Below, piece by piece: positions 53,676 to 61,365 of a stretch of DNA of 64,000 nt. Positions within the stretch are counted from its first letter, which is position 1. The number at the start of each line of letters is the position of its first letter. Position numbers and translations under genes: made by a program. Source of the stretch: an uncultured Bacteroidales bacterium (lineage in GTDB: Bacteria; Bacteroidota; Bacteroidia; Bacteroidales; Paludibacteraceae); assembly GCA_949282265.1 (NCBI GenBank), contig CASDOZ010000001.1, positions 272,401 through 336,400 of the forward strand. Reading direction: 5' to 3'. Under the pieces are notes generated by a model. That model ran no database searches. It was not told the origin of the DNA and saw nothing but the letters and a program-made list of their open reading frames with translations.

Positions 53676-54098
53676 CTATTGTTGGGTGGCTTGGAATGCA
53701 AGCGCGTACATTTTCATTTGCTTTACCATGGCAAGCAACCCGTTGCTGCGTGTTGGCGACAAATGTTCTTTCAGCCCGATGCGGTCGATGAAATACAATT
53801 CCGTGTTCAGGATTTCATCGGGCGTGTGTCCGCTCAGCACTTTGATAAGCAGTGATACGATTCCTTTGACTAAAATGGCATCGCTGTCGCCGGCAAAAAC
53901 AACATTGCCTTGTTGCATCTCGGCGTGAAGCCATACGCGGCTCTGGCAGCCTTCAATCAAGTTTTGCGGAATGCGGTATTCTTCGGGGAACGGTTCGAGC
54001 GTGTTGCCCAAATCGATAAGCATCCCATATTTGTCCATCCAATCTTCCAATACGGAAAATTCGTCAATGATTTCGTCTTGCAATTCGTTGATTGTCAT
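53676..54098 (-). CDS. SufE-family sulfur acceptor protein
   Basis: A cytosolic partner of the cysteine desulfurase SufS, 140 residues. It carries the persulfide on the cysteine in IEGCQSRVWLHAE. The N-terminus is INELQDEIIDEFSVLEDWMDKYGMLIDLG and the end is SNGLLAMVKQMKMYA. I use the ATG at 54098 rather than a TTG two codons earlier. sufB is in another part of the window and sufS is absent. Confidence 0.88.
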   Translation of the reverse strand: MTINELQDEIIDEFSVLEDWMDKYGMLIDLGNTLEPFPEEYRIPQNLIEGCQSRVWLHAEMQQGNVVFAGDSDAILVKGIVSLLIKVLSGHTPDEILNTELYFIDRIGLKEHLSPTRSNGLLAMVKQMKMYALAFQATQQ

Positions 54099-54246
54099 AA
54101 TCAAAACTTTTTATGTTGTTTGTTCCACCGATATGGAATCCGCCTGCAAAGGTAAGGATAAAATCGGATACGCGGATGTGTTTTTTGCAGGTTAAAGAAA
54201 AAGACGCGGGGTGAAGTTATTTTTACCGCGTCTTTTTGTCAGAAAT

Positions 54247-57200
54247 TCAGAACAACGACATTTGTTCACTGTCATCCGGCTCTTTGTCTTTTTTGGGCTT
54301 TCGGCTTTTCCGGGGCGTTTTCTCTGCTGGAAGCGAATCATCCGGAATGTTGGCCACGATTTCCATTTGGATGTCGTCGTCCGGTATGGGTTCCGGCAAT
54401 TCCTGTGTTTTCTGCTTTTCGTCCGGCTCCGATGCCTCGTTTTCCTCCGTTTGCTCTTCTGTATTTTCGGTTTTCTGGGCAACGCTGTTTCCCATTCCGG
54501 CTTCTTCAGCTACGTTTGTGTCCGCATTTTCCGCGTTTTTCTCATTCGGGATACTTTTGGCTTCTGCGTTTTCAACGGTTTCCTGTTGTTCGTTTTCGGC
54601 TGTTTCGACCGTATTTTCGGCTATTTCTTCATCACTGTCGGTCTCATTGTTTCCATTTTCATCCGGCAGTTCCGGTTCTTCGGGAGTTATATCCTCGATT
54701 TGCGCTATCTCGTATGTGCTGATACGTTTTCCTTTGGCCTTGAATCCTTTTATGCCGATGAAATCGGTAACATCTATTTCCAATGCTTCACGGAAAGCAT
54801 CCGCGCCGCCGAATGTAATCTTGAAAAGTGGCATGTTCCGGTCGGACAATAACGTGAGCCGTGAGTGCGGATTGTCGCCGAGGAAGTTCTGAGGCTTCTT
54901 GTTCGCTTCGATGGCGAAACGTTTCAAATAATAATATTTCTGTTCGGCATCCCAAAGTGCCAATGACCATACTTTGTCCGCCTGGAATTTTTCAATCCGC
55001 AGGATGTTGTTGTCAAAATGGTTGGTCGGGTCGAAATCGGTCGTGTAAAAGTCGCCGTTGACGGTGGTGACGAGCACAAGGTCATCGCTGTGGAACTCGC
55101 CCAGATAGTCGCCGCGTCCGTCGTAATTGAGGCGCAGCACGTCGGGGTCGAACCAGACTTGCCGGCCGCCCAAGGTTGAACCGCCTTTCTGTTTCAGGGT
55201 GATTTTGTGTATGTCGTTTTTCGAAAGCAGGTTGCCCATGCTTTGGCGTCCTTTTACGGCAATGGTGCTGAAATCCTTTTCAAACGACAGTTTTTTGATA
55301 CGCGGTCCTGGGCGCAGCACGACGCGGATAATCTCGGCTTCGCCGTTCGGGTTTGCTGTGAAATAAAGCACTTTGGAACCCGGCTTGCCTTGCGTCAAGT
55401 CGTAATCTTTGTCGCGGGCGATACCTTTGATGGCAAAGCGTTTGATATAGAACGGACCTGTTTTGCCATCGCGGTAAACCACGTTGTAGATGGTGCGCAC
55501 ATCGTTTTTCTTGAACACATCGACATACAGGATGTTCGTGCCGACGAACAGTTTCTCGGCCACTTTGACGATTTTGTATTTGCCATCCTTGAAGAAGATG
55601 ATGATGTCGTCTATCTCGGAGCAGTTGCAGACAAATTCGTCTTTTTTCAGGCCGGTGCCGATAAAGCCTTCGTTGCGGTTCACATACAGTTTTTCGTTGG
55701 CTTCGGCCACTTTGGCGGCTACGATGGTTTCGAAGTTGCGCAATTCGGTCAGGCGCGGGTAACGGCTGCCGTATTTTTTCTTCAGGCTTTCAAACCAGCT
55801 GATGGCGTAGGCAACCAAATGTTCCAGATGGTAGTTTATTTCATCGATTTTCTTGCGTATGGCCAGCAGTTGGTCGTTTGCCTTGTCGGAATCAAATTTG
55901 GTGATACGCATCATTTTGATTTCGAGCAATTTTTGCAAGTCTTCGGTGCGCACTTCGCGTATTAGTGAGGGTTTGAACGGGGTCAGGCGTTTGTCGATAT
56001 GCGCCATGGCTTCCTCCGGCGAGCGGCTGTCCTCGAATTCCTTGTCCTTGTAGATGCGCTCCTCGATGAAAATCTTTTCTAACGAAATGAAAAACAACTG
56101 TTCTTCCAGTTCGCCTTTCTGGATTTCCAATTCACGTTGCAGCAGGTATTTGGTGTGGTCAGTACTGATGCGTAACAGTTCGCTGACGGTGATGAACATG
56201 GGTTTTTTGTCGCGTATGACGCAGCAGTTCGGCGAAATGCTCAGTTCGCAGTCCGTGAAGGCGTAGAGCGCATCAATGGCTTTGTCCGACGAACTTCCGG
56301 GTTGCAGGTGTACTAAAATCTCCACGTTGGCCGACGTGTTGTCATCGACTTTGCGTATCTTGATTTTGCCTTTGTCGTTGGCTTTTATGATGGAGTCTAT
56401 GAGTTTGGCCGTGTTCGTACCGTATGGAATCTCGCTTATGACCAGGGTCTTGTTGTCCTGCTTGGTTATTTTTGCGCGTATTTTGACCACGCCGCCGCGT
56501 TCGCCGTCGTTGTAACGGCTCACGTCGATGGAACCGCCTGTCGGGAAGTCGGGATAGAGCGCGAAAGGCTCGCCTTTCAGGTAGGCGACAGAGGCATCGA
56601 GCAGTTCGTTGAAGTTGTGCGGCAGAATTTTCGAGTTGAGCCCGACGGCGATGCCTTCGACGCCTTGCGCCAATAGTAGCGGGAATTTCACCGGCAGGTT
56701 GATGGGCTCTTTGTTGCGTCCGTCGTATGACAGTTTCCATTCCGTCGTTTTCGGGTTGAATACGGCCTCCAACGCGAATTTGCTCAAGCGTGCTTCGATG
56801 TAACGCGGTGCGGCCGCACTGTCCCCAGTCAGAATGTTGCCCCAGTTTCCTTGGCAGTCTATGAGCAGGTCTTTTTGCCCGAGTTGCACGAGCGCGTCGC
56901 CAATGGATGCGTCGCCGTGCGGGTGGAACTGCATGGTGTGTCCCACAATGTTCGCCACTTTGTTGTAACGTCCGTCGTCCAAGCGTTTCATGGCGTGCAG
57001 TATGCGGCGTTGCACGGGTTTTAGGCCGTCGTACACGTCAGGCACGGCACGTTCCAGTATAACGTAGGACGCATAGTCCAGAAACCAGTTCTGGTACATG
57101 CCGGTCAGGTGGTATTTTACAGACGCATCCGAACTGAAATGTACCTGATAGGTGGAATGTTCAACAGGAATGGCCTCATCATCGTTTTGTTCTTGCCCGG

Positions 57201-57264
57201 TCGTTTCTTCGTCCCGGACATTCAAAACATCGTCTTCATCGTGGCTGTCATCAATTATGCTCAT
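54247..57264 (-). CDS. parC: DNA topoisomerase IV subunit A (ParC-like), with long acidic tail and clamp-binding end
   Basis: The DNA-cutting subunit of a type IIA topoisomerase. Of 1005 residues, the winged-helix and tower part has MQFHPHGDASIGDALVQLGQ and catalytic Tyr155 in APRYIEARLS. A coiled coil lies around 440-490. The C-terminal propeller follows, with six-bladed-type repeats such as VVYRDGKTGPFYIKRFA. The last ~175 residues are Glu/Asp-rich and disordered, then basic (KTPRKSRKPKKD), ending EPDDSEQMSLF. The final QMSLF matches the beta-clamp-binding consensus. parE is not adjacent. Confidence 0.9.
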   Translation of the reverse strand: MSIIDDSHDEDDVLNVRDEETTGQEQNDDEAIPVEHSTYQVHFSSDASVKYHLTGMYQNWFLDYASYVILERAVPDVYDGLKPVQRRILHAMKRLDDGRYNKVANIVGHTMQFHPHGDASIGDALVQLGQKDLLIDCQGNWGNILTGDSAAAPRYIEARLSKFALEAVFNPKTTEWKLSYDGRNKEPINLPVKFPLLLAQGVEGIAVGLNSKILPHNFNELLDASVAYLKGEPFALYPDFPTGGSIDVSRYNDGERGGVVKIRAKITKQDNKTLVISEIPYGTNTAKLIDSIIKANDKGKIKIRKVDDNTSANVEILVHLQPGSSSDKAIDALYAFTDCELSISPNCCVIRDKKPMFITVSELLRISTDHTKYLLQRELEIQKGELEEQLFFISLEKIFIEERIYKDKEFEDSRSPEEAMAHIDKRLTPFKPSLIREVRTEDLQKLLEIKMMRITKFDSDKANDQLLAIRKKIDEINYHLEHLVAYAISWFESLKKKYGSRYPRLTELRNFETIVAAKVAEANEKLYVNRNEGFIGTGLKKDEFVCNCSEIDDIIIFFKDGKYKIVKVAEKLFVGTNILYVDVFKKNDVRTIYNVVYRDGKTGPFYIKRFAIKGIARDKDYDLTQGKPGSKVLYFTANPNGEAEIIRVVLRPGPRIKKLSFEKDFSTIAVKGRQSMGNLLSKNDIHKITLKQKGGSTLGGRQVWFDPDVLRLNYDGRGDYLGEFHSDDLVLVTTVNGDFYTTDFDPTNHFDNNILRIEKFQADKVWSLALWDAEQKYYYLKRFAIEANKKPQNFLGDNPHSRLTLLSDRNMPLFKITFGGADAFREALEIDVTDFIGIKGFKAKGKRISTYEIAQIEDITPEEPELPDENGNNETDSDEEIAENTVETAENEQQETVENAEAKSIPNEKNAENADTNVAEEAGMGNSVAQKTENTEEQTEENEASEPDEKQKTQELPEPIPDDDIQMEIVANIPDDSLPAEKTPRKSRKPKKDKEPDDSEQMSLF

Positions 57265-57313
57265 AAGTGGTGTTTTTCAAAATCATGCAAAGTTAGGATT
57301 TTTTTTTCGTCTT

Positions 57314-57655
57314 TCAAAGTTCCACGCTTGCCCATTCCACTTGTCCGCCTAATGGCGGATAGCGTTTGGCCACGTTGACGCTTATGTTTGTAATCTCTGG
57401 AAATTGTTTGCCTATTTCGGTCTTGATGCGTGCCGCCACGTGTTCCAGCATGTTGGAGGGTATTTCCATTTCATGCTTTACAATGTCGTAAAGTTGCTGG
57501 TAGTTCAGCGTGTCTTCCAATTTGTCAGTCTGGCAGGCGGCACATTCGGGCAGCTCGACTGTCAGGTTTACTAAAAAATGGTTCCCATTCTTCTTTTCTT
57601 CCGGAAAATAGCCGTGGTAGGCAAAAAAGCGCATGTTGGTCAGAATGATTTTCAT
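57314..57655 (-). CDS. folB: Dihydroneopterin aldolase (FolB)
   Basis: A cytosolic folate-pathway enzyme of 113 residues, splitting dihydroneopterin to hydroxymethyl-dihydropterin and glycolaldehyde. It has the conserved Tyr/Glu region FFAYHGYFPEEKKNG, DTLNYQQLYDIVKHEM, and the C-terminal KRYPPLGGQVEWASV, where the lysine of ..VNVAKRYPP is the active-site lysine. It overlaps xseA by 4 bases. Confidence 0.92.
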   Translation of the reverse strand: MKIILTNMRFFAYHGYFPEEKKNGNHFLVNLTVELPECAACQTDKLEDTLNYQQLYDIVKHEMEIPSNMLEHVAARIKTEIGKQFPEITNISVNVAKRYPPLGGQVEWASVEL

Positions 57656-58827
57656 ATTTTATCGGTTGGGTTGTTTATGGTGGAAGTTACGATTCCATCG
57701 GCAAATTCGGTCGTAATTCGGTCGCCGGCGGCCAATGCGGAAGCCGAAGTTACCGGCTTGCCGTTTTTCAGTGTCAGCGTGTATCCTTGTTTCAATATCC
57801 GCATGGGCGAATGCAACTCGATGGTTTTTTGCAGGAGTTCCAGTCTGTTCCGTTGCCGTGCGAGCCACTGTCCGTTTGCCGCCGCGAGGCGCATGGTCAG
57901 CATGTCAATATGATGTTGCTGTTTGTCAGACAGATTGCAGATGGTTTGCAGTAGGCGTTGTTTCAGTAGCGCGATGGTGTCGGCCTGCCGTATCATGCAG
58001 TTAACGAAAAATTCGGCAGTGGCTGTCGGGGTTTTCAGCGAGGTGTGTGCCACCATATCCAGAACGCTCACGTCGCGCAAATGTCCGATGCCGGTAACGA
58101 CAGGCAGCGGGAACTGGGCACAGTTGAGCGCGAGTTCGTAGCGGTCGAAGCAACTGAGGTCGGTTGTCGCGCCGCCACCGCGTATGATGACAACTGCGTC
58201 GAAATCATCCGTGCGGCTGAAAATCTGCTCCAGCGCATGGATGATGCTTGCTTCGGCATTCTCGCCTTGCATGATGGCAGCGAACAATTCCGTTCGGAAG
58301 GCGAAACCGTAAGGATTTTGTTGCAACTGGTGGCAGAAATCGCCGTAACCTGCGGCCGTTTCCGATGAAATGACGGCCAGGCGTTGCGGCAGGGTGGGGA
58401 ACGGCAACTGCTTGTTCATGTCCATGACGCCGTCGGCTTGCAATTGCGCAATGACTTCCAGACGCCGCCGTGCCATGTCGCCAATGGTGTAGGTCGGGTT
58501 GATGTCGTTTATGTTCAGCTGCAGCCCGTATGCCGGATGGAACTCGACCAGGACGGATACCAGGATTTGCAGTCCGGCGTGCAACGCCTGTCCCGTTTCC
58601 TGTTCAAAATAGGATTTCAGCATGGCAAATATGTTTGCCCAACATACAGCCCGCATTTTGGCCAAAATGCGGTTGGAAAATCCGTCTTTTTCTATCAGCT
58701 CCATGTAGCAGTGCCCGTTGCGTATGCCTAACTCGGAAATTTCGGCGCGCACCCAGACAACTTCCGAAAAGTCGGCACTGATACTGTCGGATATGCCGGC
58801 ACAAAGTTGTGAAAGACTCAATTCCAT
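57652..58827 (-). CDS. xseA: Exodeoxyribonuclease VII large subunit (XseA)
   Basis: The catalytic large subunit of ExoVII, which degrades single-stranded DNA; 391 residues. An N-terminal OB domain (about 1-105, LSLSQLCAGISDSISADFSEVVWVRAEISELG) is followed by the catalytic domain with VISSETAAGYGDF, VVIIRGGGATTDLSCFDRYELA and TGIGHLRDVSVLDMVAHTSLKTPTATAEF. I use the ATG at 58827; the longer frame from 58983 adds an unrelated N-terminus and would begin upstream of the divergent upp gene. The small subunit gene xseB is not visible next to it. Confidence 0.92.
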   Translation of the reverse strand: MELSLSQLCAGISDSISADFSEVVWVRAEISELGIRNGHCYMELIEKDGFSNRILAKMRAVCWANIFAMLKSYFEQETGQALHAGLQILVSVLVEFHPAYGLQLNINDINPTYTIGDMARRRLEVIAQLQADGVMDMNKQLPFPTLPQRLAVISSETAAGYGDFCHQLQQNPYGFAFRTELFAAIMQGENAEASIIHALEQIFSRTDDFDAVVIIRGGGATTDLSCFDRYELALNCAQFPLPVVTGIGHLRDVSVLDMVAHTSLKTPTATAEFFVNCMIRQADTIALLKQRLLQTICNLSDKQQHHIDMLTMRLAAANGQWLARQRNRLELLQKTIELHSPMRILKQGYTLTLKNGKPVTSASALAAGDRITTEFADGIVTSTINNPTDKI

Positions 58828-58889
58828 AAATAAGGGTGATTTGTTTTTTCCGTATGCAAATGTATGGAAAAATGGTAATGCATCAATGT

Positions 58890-58918
58890 TTTGTTTTTCT
58901 GTTTTTTTGTTATCTTTG
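58890..58918 (+). promoter_or_regulatory. Probable promoter of upp
   Basis: TTTG (58890-58893) and TATCTTTG (58911-58918) with a 17-base spacer, shorter than usual. The ATG follows 20 bases later. Confidence 0.45.
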
Positions 58919-58938
58919 CAAAAATAAAAGATGCAGAC

Positions 58939-59589
58939 ATGAACCTTATCAACTTCCAGGAACAGAATTCCGTACTGAACCATTATTTGAAGGAAATGCG
59001 TTCAGTGCACATGCAGACGGACCGGCTGCGTTTCCGTACCAATATCCGCCGCATAGGCGAAATCATGGCGTATGAAATCAGCAAGACGCTGGCTTATCAG
59101 ACGGAACAAGTGCAGACGCCGCTGGGTATAGCTACGGCCGAAACGATTGCCGACCGTATCGTGATTGGTACCATATTGCGCGCGGGGTTGCCTTTTCACC
59201 AAGGTTTCCTGAATTATCTGGACTATGCGGAAAATGCTTTCGTGTCCGCTTATCGGAAATATAAGGACACGATTAAATTTGACATTTTTGTGGAGTACAT
59301 AGCCTCGCCCGATCTGAACGGCAAGACGCTTATTCTGACAGACCCGATGTTGGCGACAGGCGGTTCCATGGAATTGGCTTATGGCGCACTGCTCAGCAAG
59401 GGTACGCCCGCCAAACTGCATGTGGCATCGATTATTGCCAGCCAGCAAGCCATCGGATATATAGAAAAGCATTTGCCGGCCGATACGACGGTTTGGGTCG
59501 GCGCCATAGATCCGGATTTGAATGAGCATTCCTACATTGTGCCCGGCCTGGGCGATGCGGGTGACTTGGCTTTCGGCGAAAAACTTTGA
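58939..59589 (+). CDS. upp: Uracil phosphoribosyltransferase
   Basis: A cytosolic salvage enzyme making UMP from uracil and PRPP, 216 residues. The PRPP loop is LILTDPMLATGGSMELAY (about 133-150), and TILRAGLPFHQG and the C-terminal uracil-binding PGLGDAGDLAFG are also clear. The start at 58939 follows the promoter box; the longer frame from 58891 would begin upstream of it. Transcription continues into the VanZ gene 3 bases later. Confidence 0.9.
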   Translation: MNLINFQEQNSVLNHYLKEMRSVHMQTDRLRFRTNIRRIGEIMAYEISKTLAYQTEQVQTPLGIATAETIADRIVIGTILRAGLPFHQGFLNYLDYAENAFVSAYRKYKDTIKFDIFVEYIASPDLNGKTLILTDPMLATGGSMELAYGALLSKGTPAKLHVASIIASQQAIGYIEKHLPADTTVWVGAIDPDLNEHSYIVPGLGDAGDLAFGEKL

Positions 59590-59592
59590 CCA

Positions 59593-59997
59593 ATGTATTT
59601 TTTGAAACGGTATTGGAAATCCTTGCTTGTGGCAGCTGTCATTCTGTACTTGTCGTTGTGGAAACAGCCGAGTTTCAGGATGCCGGACATAAGCAATGCC
59701 GACAAGTGGGCGCACATGCTTATGTATGCCGGGCTCGCGTTTATGGCACATTGGGATTTGCATACCGCTAAAATTAAGGACTGGAAACTGTATTTTTTCG
59801 GCATTATCGTTCCAATTGTTTACGGCGGAGCCATTGAAATCCTGCAAGAGCAGTTTTTCAAACCGCGTTCCGGTGAATGGGGGGACTGGCTTGCCGATGG
59901 ATTAGGTGCTGTGGCCGGATTCATCGTTTTTCCGTATGCCTGGCGGCTATGGGAGAAGTTCATGGACAAACATAAAAACCGTACGCCTCATGCCTGA
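59593..59997 (+). CDS. VanZ-like membrane protein
   Basis: An inner-membrane protein of 134 residues with about four hydrophobic helices (SLLVAAVILYLSLW, HMLMYAGLAFMAHW, LYFFGIIVPIVYGGAIEIL, ADGLGAVAGFIVF). The motif ADKWAHMLMYAGLAF and the EILQEQFFKPRSGEWGDWLADGLGA segment are typical of VanZ-type proteins. The role is undefined; VanZ gives low-level teicoplanin resistance in enterococci, but this homolog may have another task. Confidence 0.82.
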   Translation: MYFLKRYWKSLLVAAVILYLSLWKQPSFRMPDISNADKWAHMLMYAGLAFMAHWDLHTAKIKDWKLYFFGIIVPIVYGGAIEILQEQFFKPRSGEWGDWLADGLGAVAGFIVFPYAWRLWEKFMDKHKNRTPHA

Positions 59998-61126
59998 CAA
60001 CTGCACAACCGACCCCAAACAACTGCGTTACCAGATTGGCATCACGCTGATTCCGGGCATTGGCTGCGTGTTGGCCAAGCAATTAATCGCATACGTGGGC
60101 AGCGTGGAAGGTGTCTTTCATGAAAGTGAAAAGAATCTGTCCAGGATTCCCGCCATAGGCGAAGCGCGTGCGCGGGAAATAGCCAACCAGAATATTCTGG
60201 CACGTGCGGATGAAGAGGTGGAGTTTGTCTTGAAAAACAACCTTTCGACAGTCTTTTTCACGGACACTGATTATCCGTTCCGGCTGAAAGACTGTGCGGA
60301 TGCGCCGCTCATGCTGTTTGGCAAAGGCAACTTGGAATTGAACCGCGGCAAGTTCGTTGCTGTTGTGGGGACGCGCAATGCAACCGATTTCGGCAGGGAA
60401 TATTGCACGCGCTTCATAAACGACTTGGCTGCCGTGTGTCCTGATTTGACCATCGTGAGTGGATTGGCCTACGGCATAGACATAACCGCACACAAAGCCG
60501 CTTTGGAAAACGGTTTGCCGACCATAGCCGTTGTAGGGCACGGCCTGGACAGGATTTATCCGTCAAGGCATAGGGACACGGCTGTCAAAATGTTGGATAA
60601 CGGCGGCATTCTGACTGAGTTTTTGAGTGGGACGTTTCCTGACGGGCCGAATTTTGTGCAGCGTAACCGTATCATAGCCGGATTGAGCGATGCGACTGTC
60701 GTCGTAGAGTCAAAGAAAGAAGGCGGGTCGCTTATCACGGCGGACATTGCTCAGTCCTACAACCGCGATGTGTTTGCTTTTCCAGGACGGCCGACGGATG
60801 AAAATTTTGCGGGCTGTAACCGCCTCATCAAACGGAATCAGGCCGCATTGATAGAAAATGCACGCGACTTGATGCGTTGCATGAATTGGAGCATGGAAAG
60901 GAAGAAGCCGGAAGTGCATGTACAAACCCATTTGTTTTCGGAATTATCGGAAGATGAAACCGCTTTGCTCGGTTATTTGCGCGCGCATCCGGATGGTGTG
61001 CATGTCAACGAACTGGCCATCAAGACGGCAAAGCCGTATAGTGCGGTGTCTTCTGTCCTGCTGAGTCTGGAATTTAAAGGCTTGGTAAAACCTATGCCGG
61101 GCGGTGTGTATCGTATCATTAAATAA
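59990..61126 (+). CDS. dprA: DNA-processing protein DprA
   Basis: A cytosolic single-strand DNA-binding protein that loads RecA in natural transformation, 378 residues. A helix-hairpin-helix start (IGITLIPGIGCVLAKQLIAYVG) is followed by the Rossmann-like core with VVGTRNATDFG, SGLAYGIDITAHKAAL, AVVGHGLDRIYP and DATVVVESKKEGGSLITA. A C-terminal winged helix (PDGVHVNELAIKTAKPYSAVSSVLLSLEFKGLV) completes it. The ATG at 59990 overlaps the VanZ stop by 8 bases. Confidence 0.93.
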   Translation: MPDNCTTDPKQLRYQIGITLIPGIGCVLAKQLIAYVGSVEGVFHESEKNLSRIPAIGEARAREIANQNILARADEEVEFVLKNNLSTVFFTDTDYPFRLKDCADAPLMLFGKGNLELNRGKFVAVVGTRNATDFGREYCTRFINDLAAVCPDLTIVSGLAYGIDITAHKAALENGLPTIAVVGHGLDRIYPSRHRDTAVKMLDNGGILTEFLSGTFPDGPNFVQRNRIIAGLSDATVVVESKKEGGSLITADIAQSYNRDVFAFPGRPTDENFAGCNRLIKRNQAALIENARDLMRCMNWSMERKKPEVHVQTHLFSELSEDETALLGYLRAHPDGVHVNELAIKTAKPYSAVSSVLLSLEFKGLVKPMPGGVYRIIK

Positions 61127-61323
61127 CCCGTAAAAACAAGGCGGGGAAACTGAAAAGGCAATTGTTCCAATGTTTTGGAAACGGGACTTAAGCACAACAA
61201 AAACCAAAGGAACGACATATAAATGCGCTATTATTTCATAAATAAACTTAACAAAACACCTGGCGCGGAAATATAAACCACTTGATGGCCAAAATGGAAA
61301 ATTCCAATATGCAAAAAAAATAT

Positions 61324-61331
61324 TATTTTTG
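61324..61331 (+). promoter_or_regulatory. Probable -7 promoter box of topA
   Basis: TATTTTTG, 34 bases before the ATG at 61366; no good -33 element. Confidence 0.4.
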
Positions 61332-61365
61332 CGCCGATTTTTCAAAAACTCATCGTGTTTATATT

